From Helicobacter mastomyrinus (GTDB taxonomy: Bacteria; Campylobacterota; Campylobacteria; Campylobacterales; Helicobacteraceae): a stretch of 64,000 nucleotides of DNA. Location: the NCBI RefSeq assembly GCF_039555295.1, contig NZ_CP145316.1:1307788-1371787 (forward strand). The letters are read 5' to 3'. The number at the start of each line of letters is the position of its first letter. Position 1 is the stretch's first letter. The notes beneath the pieces were generated by a model. That model was given only the letters and a program-made list of their open reading frames with translations. It was not told where the DNA came from and made no database searches. Below, in pieces: positions 10,147 to 19,671 of the stretch. The translations under genes were made by a program, and so were the position numbers.

Positions 10147-10536
10147 ATGTCTTTTGTAAATAAAATTATTTCTCAACTGCATCCTCATGTAGATTCTGCT
10201 TATTTTGAAGATAGAACCAAAACGATAAAAGATCATATCTCAATCCTCATGAATACTAAAAATGAGGGCATAAGTCTTATGAATTTTGCAGACTTATCGT
10301 TGGAAGATTTGGATATAAATACAAAAAATCTCGCCCTGCTTATGTCGGAAAAAATCTACCACCTTGTAAATACTTATGAAACAAGGGCAAAGATTCTAAA
10401 CATAGAATATGATGAAAGCTTTGCTCCTTGGCAAATAAGTTTTTTTATGCGAATGCGTCATGTTGGGGGTGACTTGTTGGATGATTTTAATATACAAATT
10501 GTCTTTAAAAATAATCGCTATTGTGATGTAATGTAG
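10147..10536 (+). CDS. tssE: T6SS baseplate protein TssE (gp25-like)
   Basis: 129 aa, the usual size for TssE, which is homologous to the phage T4 wedge protein gp25. The C-terminal part contains NTYETRAKILNIEY and FNIQIVFKNN, consistent with the gp25 fold in which an EPR-like acidic motif normally occurs; that motif is not obvious here. It follows tssC by three bases, indicating tight co-translation. Identification rests on length, gene order and the C-terminal strand pattern. Confidence 0.85.
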   Translation: MSFVNKIISQLHPHVDSAYFEDRTKTIKDHISILMNTKNEGISLMNFADLSLEDLDINTKNLALLMSEKIYHLVNTYETRAKILNIEYDESFAPWQISFFMRMRHVGGDLLDDFNIQIVFKNNRYCDVM

Positions 10537-10605
10537 GCGGTTTGCTTGAGATAGTTTTAGGAAACCCCAAAAAAGTATTTGATTAAAGTAGAAAAGGGCA
10601 GATAA

Positions 10606-12321
10606 GTGAAAAATATTCATTATTTCCGTAAAGAGCTTGATTATTTGCATAAAATGAGGGAAATTTTTGTTAATAAATATCCCAAACTTGCCCCATTTTT
10701 ATCCCACAATAGTAATGATCCAGATGTGGAACGTATTATAGAATCTTTAGCGTTATTAACATCTAAGATTCACGAAGAGCTTGATGGCAATATTCCCCTG
10801 ATTGCAGAATCTTTGATTAACATTCTTGCACCCAATTACACAAACTCGTTGCCATCAATGTGCATACAGGACTTTGCACTTAAGCCAGAAAGCAAAGAAT
10901 GCAAGGTTTTTATTCCTAGACACACAAGTCTTAAATCTACTCCAATAAACCAAGTGCAATGTGAATTTAAAACTATCTATGATGTTTGTCTGCATCCTCT
11001 TAAAATAAGCGATATGTCGCTTACTAACGAAGGGAAGCAGAGTGTATTTTGCCTTGATATTGTAAGCACAAACAAATTTTTTAAAATAGCAGATATGGAT
11101 ATTCATTTTTTACAGATTTATCTTGGCAGTGAGGTTTATAGTGCCAATACATTGCTTTTATGGCTTTTATGTTATTTGCAAGAAATTGTTATTGTCTGTG
11201 CTGATACTCTCACATCTTTTAAGATTCCTTGTGATTCCTTAGAGACTACTGGTTTTGACAAAAATGAGAGTATGTTTAGTAATGGCGATATAGGCTTTAG
11301 TGCTTTTACACTTTTACAGGAATTACTTTTTTTGCCAGAAAAATTTGCATTTGTGAGAATAAAAAATTTAGAAATATTAAAAGAATGTCAAAGTGAAAAG
11401 ATGACTGTTAAATTTATTTTCAAAAAAGAATTGCCTAAAGATACCCTTCCAAAAGCCAATCAGTTTTCGCTATTTAGCACGCCCATTGTTAATCTTTTTT
11501 CTACGCAGGCAGAGCCGATTCTTACTGACCATACACGAAATGGGTATAGAATATTTATCGATAGGGCGCATCTTAACGCATATTCTGTGATACAGGTATT
11601 GAAAGTTAAGGCTCATAATAGCGACTCAGGAAGACGGATATTAAAAAATTACAATAGTTTTGAGCGATTTGAATTTGTAGATAAGGGAAATGATTTTTAT
11701 GCTATTTCAAATAAGCAAGATGCAAATGGAGAGCATTATAAAGAAATTACTATTTATAGTAATCAATCTCGCAGAGAAACACTTTCCATTGATGTTTTAT
11801 GTAGCAACAACAATCTTCCAAATGGTTTGCAGATAGGCTCAATCAATGAGATTGTAGGATATCAAGATGTCCTTACGCGTAATCTTATGTTACCTACAAA
11901 ATCGCAACATAGAAGTATTGATAATGCTACATTGTGGGATTTTATCGCCACCCTTTCTTTTAATTATCAAAGTATAACGCATAAAGAGAGCTTCTTAGCA
12001 TTGCTGCATACATACAGCTTTAATATTGATAAACCAAAAAATCTTTACGAAATAATAAGTGAATCCTTACAAAAGATAGAATCCAAGCCTGCTTATAATG
12101 TCAATGGATTTATTACATTAAGAGGTATGCAAATTACTCTATATATTGATGATTCAAAGTTTTATTGTTTAGGTGAGGCATATAAGATAGGCTTAGTGCT
12201 TGCACACTTTTTTTCTTCTTTTGTCAGTATCAATTCTTTTTGCGAGGTATCCTTGTGCTGCACAACAAGTAATACATCTTTTAGCTATTCTATCGTCTAT
12301 GGCAATAAGGTATTATTATGA
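10606..12321 (+). CDS. tssF: T6SS baseplate protein TssF
   Basis: 571 aa, standard for TssF. The N-terminus begins YFRKELDYLHKMREIF and continues with PDVERIIESLALLTSKI, the family signature. TssF, TssG, TssE and TssK form the baseplate wedge. Start is a GTG at 10606; the upstream spacing from tssE is 69 bases. The last codons overlap the tssG start by four bases (ATGA), so the two are translationally coupled. Confidence 0.92.
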   Translation: MKNIHYFRKELDYLHKMREIFVNKYPKLAPFLSHNSNDPDVERIIESLALLTSKIHEELDGNIPLIAESLINILAPNYTNSLPSMCIQDFALKPESKECKVFIPRHTSLKSTPINQVQCEFKTIYDVCLHPLKISDMSLTNEGKQSVFCLDIVSTNKFFKIADMDIHFLQIYLGSEVYSANTLLLWLLCYLQEIVIVCADTLTSFKIPCDSLETTGFDKNESMFSNGDIGFSAFTLLQELLFLPEKFAFVRIKNLEILKECQSEKMTVKFIFKKELPKDTLPKANQFSLFSTPIVNLFSTQAEPILTDHTRNGYRIFIDRAHLNAYSVIQVLKVKAHNSDSGRRILKNYNSFERFEFVDKGNDFYAISNKQDANGEHYKEITIYSNQSRRETLSIDVLCSNNNLPNGLQIGSINEIVGYQDVLTRNLMLPTKSQHRSIDNATLWDFIATLSFNYQSITHKESFLALLHTYSFNIDKPKNLYEIISESLQKIESKPAYNVNGFITLRGMQITLYIDDSKFYCLGEAYKIGLVLAHFFSSFVSINSFCEVSLCCTTSNTSFSYSIVYGNKVLL

Positions 12322-13313
12322 ATTTTACTTTTTATCGGCTAATAAAAATGCTCTTGGTTTCTTTGAATAGGGAGCAAATCTTTTTACGTAGTGCTAGGAG
12401 TTTGGGACATGCGTATAAAGAAGTTGATATATTCCAATATCATGATATGGCGGATTTAGAGTCGAAAGATATGCTTCCACTTGAGGCTTCATCTGTAAAA
12501 GTTATGGAAAAATTACCTCAAAATATATCTTCCAAAATGCATACTGAATCTTTCGTGGAAGTTTTTAGTCATTTTTTTGGATTGCTAGGGCAATCTTCAC
12601 CTCTGCCTTATTATATGCTTGATAATTTTGCAAAAAATGAAGATGATGGCAATGGTTTCAGCCTTTTTTTTGATTTTTTTAACAATTATCTTTTATGGTT
12701 GTTTTATGATAGTGTGTGTCTTAAGAATTATCACCACTCTTTTGAGACAGATTTTAGCGATAGAATTTCTTTTGTATTGTTGAAACTTTTAGGTTTTAGT
12801 GATACAACAAGTGCAAAGGCATATCTTCCATTTGCACCTCTTATTTTAAGCTTAAGGAGACCAAAAGCTTATATTGAGAAAATTTTGGCACATAATTTTC
12901 ATTTGCACGATAGAATTTCTATTGTCGAGAATATTCCACAAGCCATTCGTATCAATAAGAATCAACAGAATAGTTTAGGATTTAAAAATGTTACTCTTGG
13001 TAAAAGTTTTCTACTAGGTAGCACAATATATTCCTATCAAAATAAAATATTACTCCGCATCAAGGATTTGCATTATCAGGAAGCCCTAGATTATTTTCCA
13101 CATCATAAGCAACACAATAAACTTAGAGAGAGTGTAATTTTTCTCACCAACAATGAATTTGCCATTGATGTTCGTTTAGATATGCAATATAACCCCAAAA
13201 TGGATTTTAGGCTCGGCGATATTGCGAGGGCTACTCTTGGTTTTGGGTTATTATTAAATAAAAAAAAGGCGAATTTTGCACAATGTAGTATGTTAATGAC
13301 ACTATGTGAGTAA
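12318..13313 (+). CDS. tssG: T6SS baseplate protein TssG
   Basis: 331 aa. The N-terminal FYRLIKMLL and the later SFVEVFSHFFGLLGQSSPLP are typical of TssG, the partner of TssF in the baseplate wedge. The FGLLGQSSPLP block in particular matches the family's GLxGpxGPLP-like motif. It is the last core gene of the rightward operon. The following ~100 bases carry a separate promoter for hcp. Confidence 0.9.
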   Translation: MNFTFYRLIKMLLVSLNREQIFLRSARSLGHAYKEVDIFQYHDMADLESKDMLPLEASSVKVMEKLPQNISSKMHTESFVEVFSHFFGLLGQSSPLPYYMLDNFAKNEDDGNGFSLFFDFFNNYLLWLFYDSVCLKNYHHSFETDFSDRISFVLLKLLGFSDTTSAKAYLPFAPLILSLRRPKAYIEKILAHNFHLHDRISIVENIPQAIRINKNQQNSLGFKNVTLGKSFLLGSTIYSYQNKILLRIKDLHYQEALDYFPHHKQHNKLRESVIFLTNNEFAIDVRLDMQYNPKMDFRLGDIARATLGFGLLLNKKKANFAQCSMLMTLCE

Positions 13314-13411
13314 AAATATTTATATTTTTATAAAACTTAATTATTGATTTTATTTTTTTGTGTAGAATACTTCGCTTTTATATGGATAAAACTAACAGAA
13401 AGGAGCATACT
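13314..13411 (+). promoter_or_regulatory. Promoter region of first hcp
   Basis: AT-rich spacer after tssG with a candidate -10 TAGAAT at 13363-13368. The ribosome-binding site AAGGAG starts at 13400, exactly where identity with the second hcp region begins. Promoters of the two hcp copies are therefore unrelated in sequence. An in-frame ATG at 13382 is not conserved in copy 2, which supports 13412 as the true start. Confidence 0.5.
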
Positions 13412-13921
13412 ATGGCGCAGCCAGCATATATTAAAATTGAAGGTGTTACACAAGGACTTATTTCTAGTGGGGCTTCTACGCAAGAGAGCATAGGTAATCG
13501 TTACCAAGCAGGACACGAAGATGAAATTATGGCTCAAGAGATTTCTCATATTGTAACTGTTCCCACAGATACACAAAGCGGACAACCATCAGGTCAAAGG
13601 GTGCATAGACCCTTTATTTTTACCTGTTCTCTCAATAAAGCTGTTCCTTTACTTTACAATGCCCTCACAAAGGGTGAAAGATTAAACAATGTAGAAGTGC
13701 ATTGGTTTAGGACATCAATAGGTGGTGGAGCAGAACATTACTTCACTACAAAATTAGAAGATGCTATTATTACAGACATAGACCTTATTATGCCAAATGC
13801 ACAAGATACAAGCAATAATAACAAAACTGAGCTCTTTAGGGTTTCTCTTAATTATCGAAAAATTATTTGGGAACATGTTGTTGCAGGAACGAGCGGAAGT
13901 GATGACTGGAGAAATGCTTAA
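13412..13921 (+). CDS. hcp: T6SS tube protein Hcp (TssD), copy 1
   Basis: 169 aa. The start MAQPAYIKIEGVTQG and the internal HRPFIFTCSLNKAVPLL are characteristic of Hcp, whose hexameric rings stack into the inner tube and can carry small effectors. The protein is identical to that of copy 2 at 24236-24745. ATG chosen at 13412 because identity between the two copies begins at the ribosome-binding site just upstream. vgrG follows after ~125 bases. Confidence 0.95.
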   Translation: MAQPAYIKIEGVTQGLISSGASTQESIGNRYQAGHEDEIMAQEISHIVTVPTDTQSGQPSGQRVHRPFIFTCSLNKAVPLLYNALTKGERLNNVEVHWFRTSIGGGAEHYFTTKLEDAIITDIDLIMPNAQDTSNNNKTELFRVSLNYRKIIWEHVVAGTSGSDDWRNA

Positions 13922-14046
13922 TTTCTTCATATCTGCCTTAAAAAAACTTTTTACACACCCTTAAAGTTGTAGTAGAAAAACGGGATGTTTTGTGAGATAG
14001 TGAGATGAGCCTCTTTTTCACAAAAATACCCCTAAAGGATAGTTTT

Positions 14047-16840
14047 ATGAGTGCTTTTCTTTCTTTGGATATTAACTCTATCACCTTTACCATCACCAAA
14101 GCCCATATTAGAGAAAGTTTGCAGTCTCCTTTTCATATTACTTGTAATGGTTTTATAGAATCCTTTTATGCAGATATATTTTCTGCTACTTTTGCTTCTT
14201 TGGGTAAAACAAACTCTCCCTCACACACAATCCAATCTCATACCCAAGATACCGATTTTGCATCATCTGCTCCCCCTTATTCTTTTGCATTAGACCAACC
14301 TTTCAATCTCCAGCTATTGCAAGATAATTTTGCTCTATTATATATTTCTAATCCCTATGGCAACACAAACTATCATAGTGCTCTTTCTATCTCTTTAGGT
14401 AATACTTCTACCCCTATTAAATCATATAAGGGTATCATTACACATATAGAGTATTTAGGTTCTAAATCTAATGTTTCCTTAGATACAAATAACACAATCA
14501 ACACTATTGCTGACATAACAAATACTTCTCAACAAAAGACACTCTCTTCCTTAGATATACCTACACCTAAATCTATAAACCATAGACATTTCTTTACCTT
14601 TACACTCACTTCTCCTCTCATAAGACTTTCACTCAATAAAGCAAATAGAATTTATACAGATAAAACACCTTTAGACATACTCAAAGATATACTCACTGCT
14701 TATACTCCACAATTATGCAAACAAATAGATTTTTCTTCTCTTAGCCAAATTGATAATCCTTTAGAGATTATCACCCAATATGAAGAATCTGATTTAGATT
14801 TTATCACACGATTAGCTCATAATAATGGTATATACTTTTATGAAGACAATGATACTTTATATGTATGTCATCACACACCCTATACTCCTATTCCTCTCAC
14901 TAAAGTCCCTTTTAATCCTAATGTAAAAACACATAATAATCTTAATGAACCCTGTATTTTTGCTCTCACACATTCTCATCATATACACACAAAACAATTT
15001 AACTTCTTCAGCAATGATGCAAACAATCCTCAAATAAATACTTATATGTATTCAAAATATATTGACAAACAATCCCCAGACATTGCCACTCATTCTGCAT
15101 CAAATGATACTTCTCTAGCACAAGAAGATATGAATAATCCTTATAACTATACTGCCTCTATGCAAAGTGTATTTATACCCAATGTGAGTTTTACCTATCA
15201 AGCGAATATAAAGTCTCTTTGCTCTAATCAAGCCCAACATACTGCCAATACTCAAGCTCTTATGAACGCTCAAAGCAATATCTATACACTCTGTTTAGCT
15301 CAAAGATTATATATAGAATCTAAAAATAAATCTCTTTTAGGAAATAATATTCAAGATAATAAAACACAAGAGTCTATAAATGAATATACTATCATAGCAT
15401 TAGAACAAACCCTTATAAACGAATCTATTCTTGCAGATACTTTACCCTCTCATCAACAAGCCAATGATAGCAACATCTCTCGGTTCAAAGATGCTTATAG
15501 TAATCTCATTACTCTCTTGCCTTCAAACCTATCTTATATGCCTACACCCAAGCCCAAACCAAACCCTCCATCTCTTATGCAAGGTATAGTTGTAGGAGAA
15601 GAGTATATAAAAGCCAAGAATATTAAAGAGGCTAATGCAAGTATCATCAAACAGAGCAACACGCTTTATACAGATAACTTTGGCAGGGTGAAAGTAAGGC
15701 TACATGCCTTTATGGCACAAGCTTTACTCACGGATAATGATATACACACAACACCCAATACAAACAATACCAAACATTCAAACAATACTCATTTAGAAGA
15801 TGATTTATATACTCTTAATACACACACAGCTTTTCTTAGAGTAGCCTCCCCTATTGCAAGTAATCATTCTGGATTCTATCATACTCCAAGAGTTGGAGAT
15901 GAAGTATTAATAAGTTACTTAAATAATGATATAGATATGCCCATCATTATAGGCAGTCTCTACAATCCAAGTAATCCTGCCTTACCCTCTTTACCCTTAG
16001 CCTCTCATCAAACAAGTTTAAGTGCAAGAACTCTTAATAATAGCAGTGCATTGCAAGCAGAGAATACAAACTCTCATCACAATCTCATAGAATCTGGATT
16101 CAATGAAATCACGCTTTCAAATCTTAAAGAACAAGAACACATCTATCTTCAAGCACAAAGAGATTATGAAGAACTCATTAAGCATAACTTCACTCAAACC
16201 ATACATAACAATAAAGAATCTCAAGTAGAGGGAACTTATAATGAAAGGATTAAAAAGATTCATACTCAAACCATAGACTTAGCAAAGATTGTAAGTATTG
16301 GAGGAGAATATAATACCAATGTAGCTTTATCTAAAGATACTATTGTAGGATTAAGCCATACTTTAAATGTAGGAGTAGATAATAAGCTTAGAGTAGCAAA
16401 GGATAGTAGTGAGTATGTAGGAGAGGATAAGGAGGTGGAGATAGGGGAATCTCAATACAAGTATCAAACAAGATGAGAGTAGGAATGTAGGGGGGAATAA
16501 GAGTGAGGTGGTGGAGGGAGATAAACAGGAACATATAGAAGGCAATCTTAATATAACTTCACAATCTCAAGGTAATATTTATACCCAAAAAGGTTTATAT
16601 GTAGAATCTCAAACTTTATCTTTTCAAGCAAAAGATGTTACCAATATGGAATCAGATTCTGTGGGTATAGATGCCCAAAGTGATTGTGCTATACAAGCTG
16701 GTAACCAAATCCTTCACCAAGTAGGCGATACTTCTATTACTGCTAAGGGAGATAGTGTTATTATTAAAGCTGGTGGAGTAGAAGTAGTCATAGATTCTAA
16801 AGGATTAGTCGTTAAAGGTGGGGAGGTAAAGGCGGAGTGA
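14047..16840 (+). pseudogene. vgrG: VgrG (TssI) spike protein, copy 1, frameshifted
   Basis: The first frame codes for about 809 residues (14047-16476) and then stops; the remainder continues in another frame to 16840. The cause is GGGG at 16444-16447, where copy 2 has six G. The N-terminal gp27-like and the gp5-like OB part (NTLYTDNFGRVKVRLHAF near residue 540) are intact, while the C-terminal beta-helix tip is cut off. The start at 14047 is preferred over 14005 because a T-run difference puts the upstream ATG out of frame in copy 2. It may be a dead copy, a phase-variable gene or an assembly error in a repeat. Confidence 0.88.
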
Positions 16841-16914
16841 GAAGTAAAGAAAAAGGAATAAATAAAACCTCTTCTGGCTTACTCTTTAATGATTTAATAT
16901 ATAAAGAATAAGTA

Positions 16915-18735
16915 ATGAGCAATACAATCAAATTTCAATGCCATATACAAATATCTAATGAGAAATTATTGGATGAAGTAGCAGGTAAAACGCTTTCCTT
17001 TATGGGAAATTCTAAAACCATAGATGCAAATGGAGAAGTTATCTTTGATTGTGAATTACAAGAGAGAGATAAACACAAATCTTTTCCTATCACTATTGAA
17101 GATGAAGAATATATTATTGTAGGAACAGGACAATGTAATGCCATAGCTCATCAAAAGAGCACTAATCCCTTTTGCCTTGCACTCAATAAAGATGATGAGG
17201 CAAATATTAGAGATATTAGAATCTACAAAGAACAAGATAAAGTAGATTCAGAGAAGCAAGAACAAATAGACATCTACACCGCACAAGTAGAAAAAAGAGA
17301 GGATACAGCTACACAACAAACTAGCACAGATGATATACATACTTCCCAAACTCCATTACAAGAAAATCAAAACCTTATTCACTTAGAAGCTTATCTCACA
17401 AGCGGGAAAGCGTTAAAAAAAGATATTCATTGGGCTTATTATGTTAAATACAGAAATGAAGCTCTATGGGAAAAAAGCAAAATAAAGAAAGAAAATCTAG
17501 AATCTCTTACTTTCACACAAAAAGCTAAACATAATACACAAGTAAGCTTTGATATAAATGCAAAGTTTAAATACACTATAAAAGAAGATGAGATACAAAA
17601 GGAAGTAGAAGATTATCTTAAAGAAAAACAACAGCTAATCATTTTTGCTTATAAGAATAATCCAGCTTATCAAACAAGCAATGGACAAACACATACGATA
17701 CTTAATATTAGCACATTACCAATAGTGGAGATAAGCTATAATACTCTTACTCTTTTGTATAAAAATACTCAAAAATCTTTTCAAATAGACAATACCATAA
17801 TGTCTCATCTTAGAGAAGATTTTACAGAGGATAAAGAATATGAACTAGGTTTGAATAAAACCAATGATTATCTAGTCCTCAAATCAAATAATAAGCTTTA
17901 TAAAATTTATAAAGATACTTCAAACAATATAGCACAAAGCTCACTAGGAAATACACAAGAAAGTAATCCAACACAAAATAATCAAAATCCAAACAATACT
18001 CAAACATCTAATACACAACAACAAACTAATACAGATTCTCTCTATCTTAAAGAGAATAAAGACTTTGATGAGATAAAAACAATACTTGAACTTACAGAGA
18101 AAGAGGAATATCAAGGTGTAAAGGTGTGGGTGGAGGTGGAGGATCTTCGTTTAAGCGGTAAAGAATGGGTAAAAGAGTATAAAGATAGGGCTTCCATAGA
18201 AGATTTATCTTCTCCATTTAAAGAAAATGTTAAAGATTTTCTAAAAGCTCTTGATGAAGCAAAAAAGAAAACTCCTCAAGCAAAAATAACATATTATATT
18301 AGCTCAACACGTAGACCGTATGAAAGAGCTGTCTTGATGCATTATTGCCATAAAGTTGCATACAATAATATTACTCCTCAACAAGCCCAACAAGCAACAC
18401 AAAAAGAAAATATCCCAATTAATTGGATACATACAGACTCTACTGGCAATTATTCGGAGAAAATTTCAAGAGAAAAAGCATTGGAGATGGTTAAGGCTTA
18501 TGGTATAGCATATCCAGCTTCTTTGACTTCTCATCACGTCAGGGGAAATGCTATTGATATTACAATTACTTGGCAATCATCTTTTACAATTAAAGATAAA
18601 ACAGGAAAAGAATACATCATTGATATTCCTAGAAATGGGGCAACAAATCCAGAATTAAGGAAAGTGGGTAAAACTTATGGAGTTAAAAGAACTTTAGAAA
18701 AAGACCCTCCACATTGGTCTTTAGAAGGAAACTAA
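16915..18735 (+). CDS. T6SS effector with C-terminal M15-type peptidase domain
   Basis: 606 aa. The N-terminal ~110 residues resemble a small beta-rich adaptor, probably for VgrG (inference). A middle region is followed by a Thr/Asn/Gln-rich linker near residues 345-375, then the toxin domain. The C-terminus contains the M15/VanY zinc motif SxHxxGxAxD as Ser539, His541, Gly544, Ala546, Asp548, and a final His in PPHWS (His600). Such domains cleave peptidoglycan cross-bridge or stem peptides, so the target is likely the periplasm of neighbours. The placement after vgrG and before an exported small protein fits an effector-immunity pair. Confidence 0.82.
   Translation: MSNTIKFQCHIQISNEKLLDEVAGKTLSFMGNSKTIDANGEVIFDCELQERDKHKSFPITIEDEEYIIVGTGQCNAIAHQKSTNPFCLALNKDDEANIRDIRIYKEQDKVDSEKQEQIDIYTAQVEKREDTATQQTSTDDIHTSQTPLQENQNLIHLEAYLTSGKALKKDIHWAYYVKYRNEALWEKSKIKKENLESLTFTQKAKHNTQVSFDINAKFKYTIKEDEIQKEVEDYLKEKQQLIIFAYKNNPAYQTSNGQTHTILNISTLPIVEISYNTLTLLYKNTQKSFQIDNTIMSHLREDFTEDKEYELGLNKTNDYLVLKSNNKLYKIYKDTSNNIAQSSLGNTQESNPTQNNQNPNNTQTSNTQQQTNTDSLYLKENKDFDEIKTILELTEKEEYQGVKVWVEVEDLRLSGKEWVKEYKDRASIEDLSSPFKENVKDFLKALDEAKKKTPQAKITYYISSTRRPYERAVLMHYCHKVAYNNITPQQAQQATQKENIPINWIHTDSTGNYSEKISREKALEMVKAYGIAYPASLTSHHVRGNAIDITITWQSSFTIKDKTGKEYIIDIPRNGATNPELRKVGKTYGVKRTLEKDPPHWSLEGN
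17774..18068 (+). repeat. 295-bp direct repeat, copy 1 (effector linker)
   Basis: Appears base-for-base the same as 19689-19983 by eye. It codes for the segment before the toxin domain, including the Asn/Gln/Thr-rich linker. The sequence diverges right after it, where the toxin domains differ. Confidence 0.9.
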
Positions 18736-18750
18736 ATTAAGGAGAAGTTT

Positions 18751-19671
18751 ATGATTTGTAAAAAAGTAGTGTATTTGTTTTTAGCTTTGTTTCTTATGGC
18801 CTATAGTAGCGAAAATATGCAAGATGATAAAAATGCTAACCTACCAAATGATATAAAAAATTTTATAGAATCTAGGGAAAAATTTATAGAATCTGAAAAT
18901 GTGGATTCTATACAGACAATGAATGAGCAAGAAAGAATAAAATATAGTCAAATGAAAAACTTAAAACGAAAAGAAATTGATAAAGAATTTGTTGCTTTGC
19001 GCAAGAAATATGAAGGAAATGATTTGATTTTAGATGTTTTATCGCGATTCGGTTGTTTGCTAAATGATTGCAGTGCTACAAGCGAAGGTAATGGTTTTGT
19101 ATTTTATAAAGGTGTAGATATTACTGAAGCTATCAATAATTCACTTATGGATCGTAACACTTTTACAAGTTATCCTTTTTTCAAGGAGATTCTTAAAGCT
19201 TATCCAAATATTTTAACAAAAAAAGAAAATTTTAGCCTAGATTTATCACCGAGTGCTAATTATGCAAATTATGAAAAAATAGATATTGTTTGGAATGAAG
19301 ATAAAACACATATTGATTTTATTCTTTATGATAAATATTTTAATCAAAATATATGCTCTCACACTGCAGATTTTACAAGATTTAAGCAAGAAAAAGATGG
19401 AGTAAAAGCAAGTTATGGCAACAAACTAATTCCCTATACACAAATAAAGGAAGTTGATGATTTTATCAATAAAAGCTGTGAATGTATCCATATAGGAGGA
19501 GAAGAACCTTATGATGAGCAGCGTGCAAATGAACTTAGGGAAATGGCACAAGGGTGCAATGATATTCCTAAAATGCGTTCAAATTTACAGAAAAAATATA
19601 AAGATGAGATAACTATATCAAAACTTTTACAAAGGGAATGGCAAAATTATAAGGAGGCTTTTGGTGAGTAG
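18751..19671 (+). CDS. Exported protein, candidate immunity to the M15 effector
   Basis: 306 aa with an N-terminal hydrophobic signal (KKVVYLFLALFLMAY) and a plausible cut after Ala-Tyr-Ser; there is no lipobox cysteine. The mature part is charged and contains CGxLLNDC-like cysteines near residue 95-105, possibly a disulfide. I recognise no family. It starts 15 bases after the M15 effector with a good AAGGAG site. A periplasmic protein directly downstream of a peptidoglycan-active toxin is the usual arrangement for an immunity protein, so that role is inferred from position. Confidence 0.65.
   Translation: MICKKVVYLFLALFLMAYSSENMQDDKNANLPNDIKNFIESREKFIESENVDSIQTMNEQERIKYSQMKNLKRKEIDKEFVALRKKYEGNDLILDVLSRFGCLLNDCSATSEGNGFVFYKGVDITEAINNSLMDRNTFTSYPFFKEILKAYPNILTKKENFSLDLSPSANYANYEKIDIVWNEDKTHIDFILYDKYFNQNICSHTADFTRFKQEKDGVKASYGNKLIPYTQIKEVDDFINKSCECIHIGGEEPYDEQRANELREMAQGCNDIPKMRSNLQKKYKDEITISKLLQREWQNYKEAFGE

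Larger units (their letters stand above)
13400..16888 (+). repeat. 3.49-kb direct repeat, copy A (hcp-vgrG)
   Basis: Matches 24224-27715 almost perfectly. Differences that I can see by eye are one T fewer in the hcp-vgrG spacer and two G fewer in vgrG at 16444-16447. Identity starts at the ribosome-binding site of hcp and ends 48 bases after the vgrG stop codon. Confidence 0.95.

Noticed and set aside
14005-14046. Earlier ATG for VgrG1
   Set aside because: A one-base T-run difference puts this ATG out of frame in the otherwise identical copy 2, so the ATG at 14047 is the conserved start.
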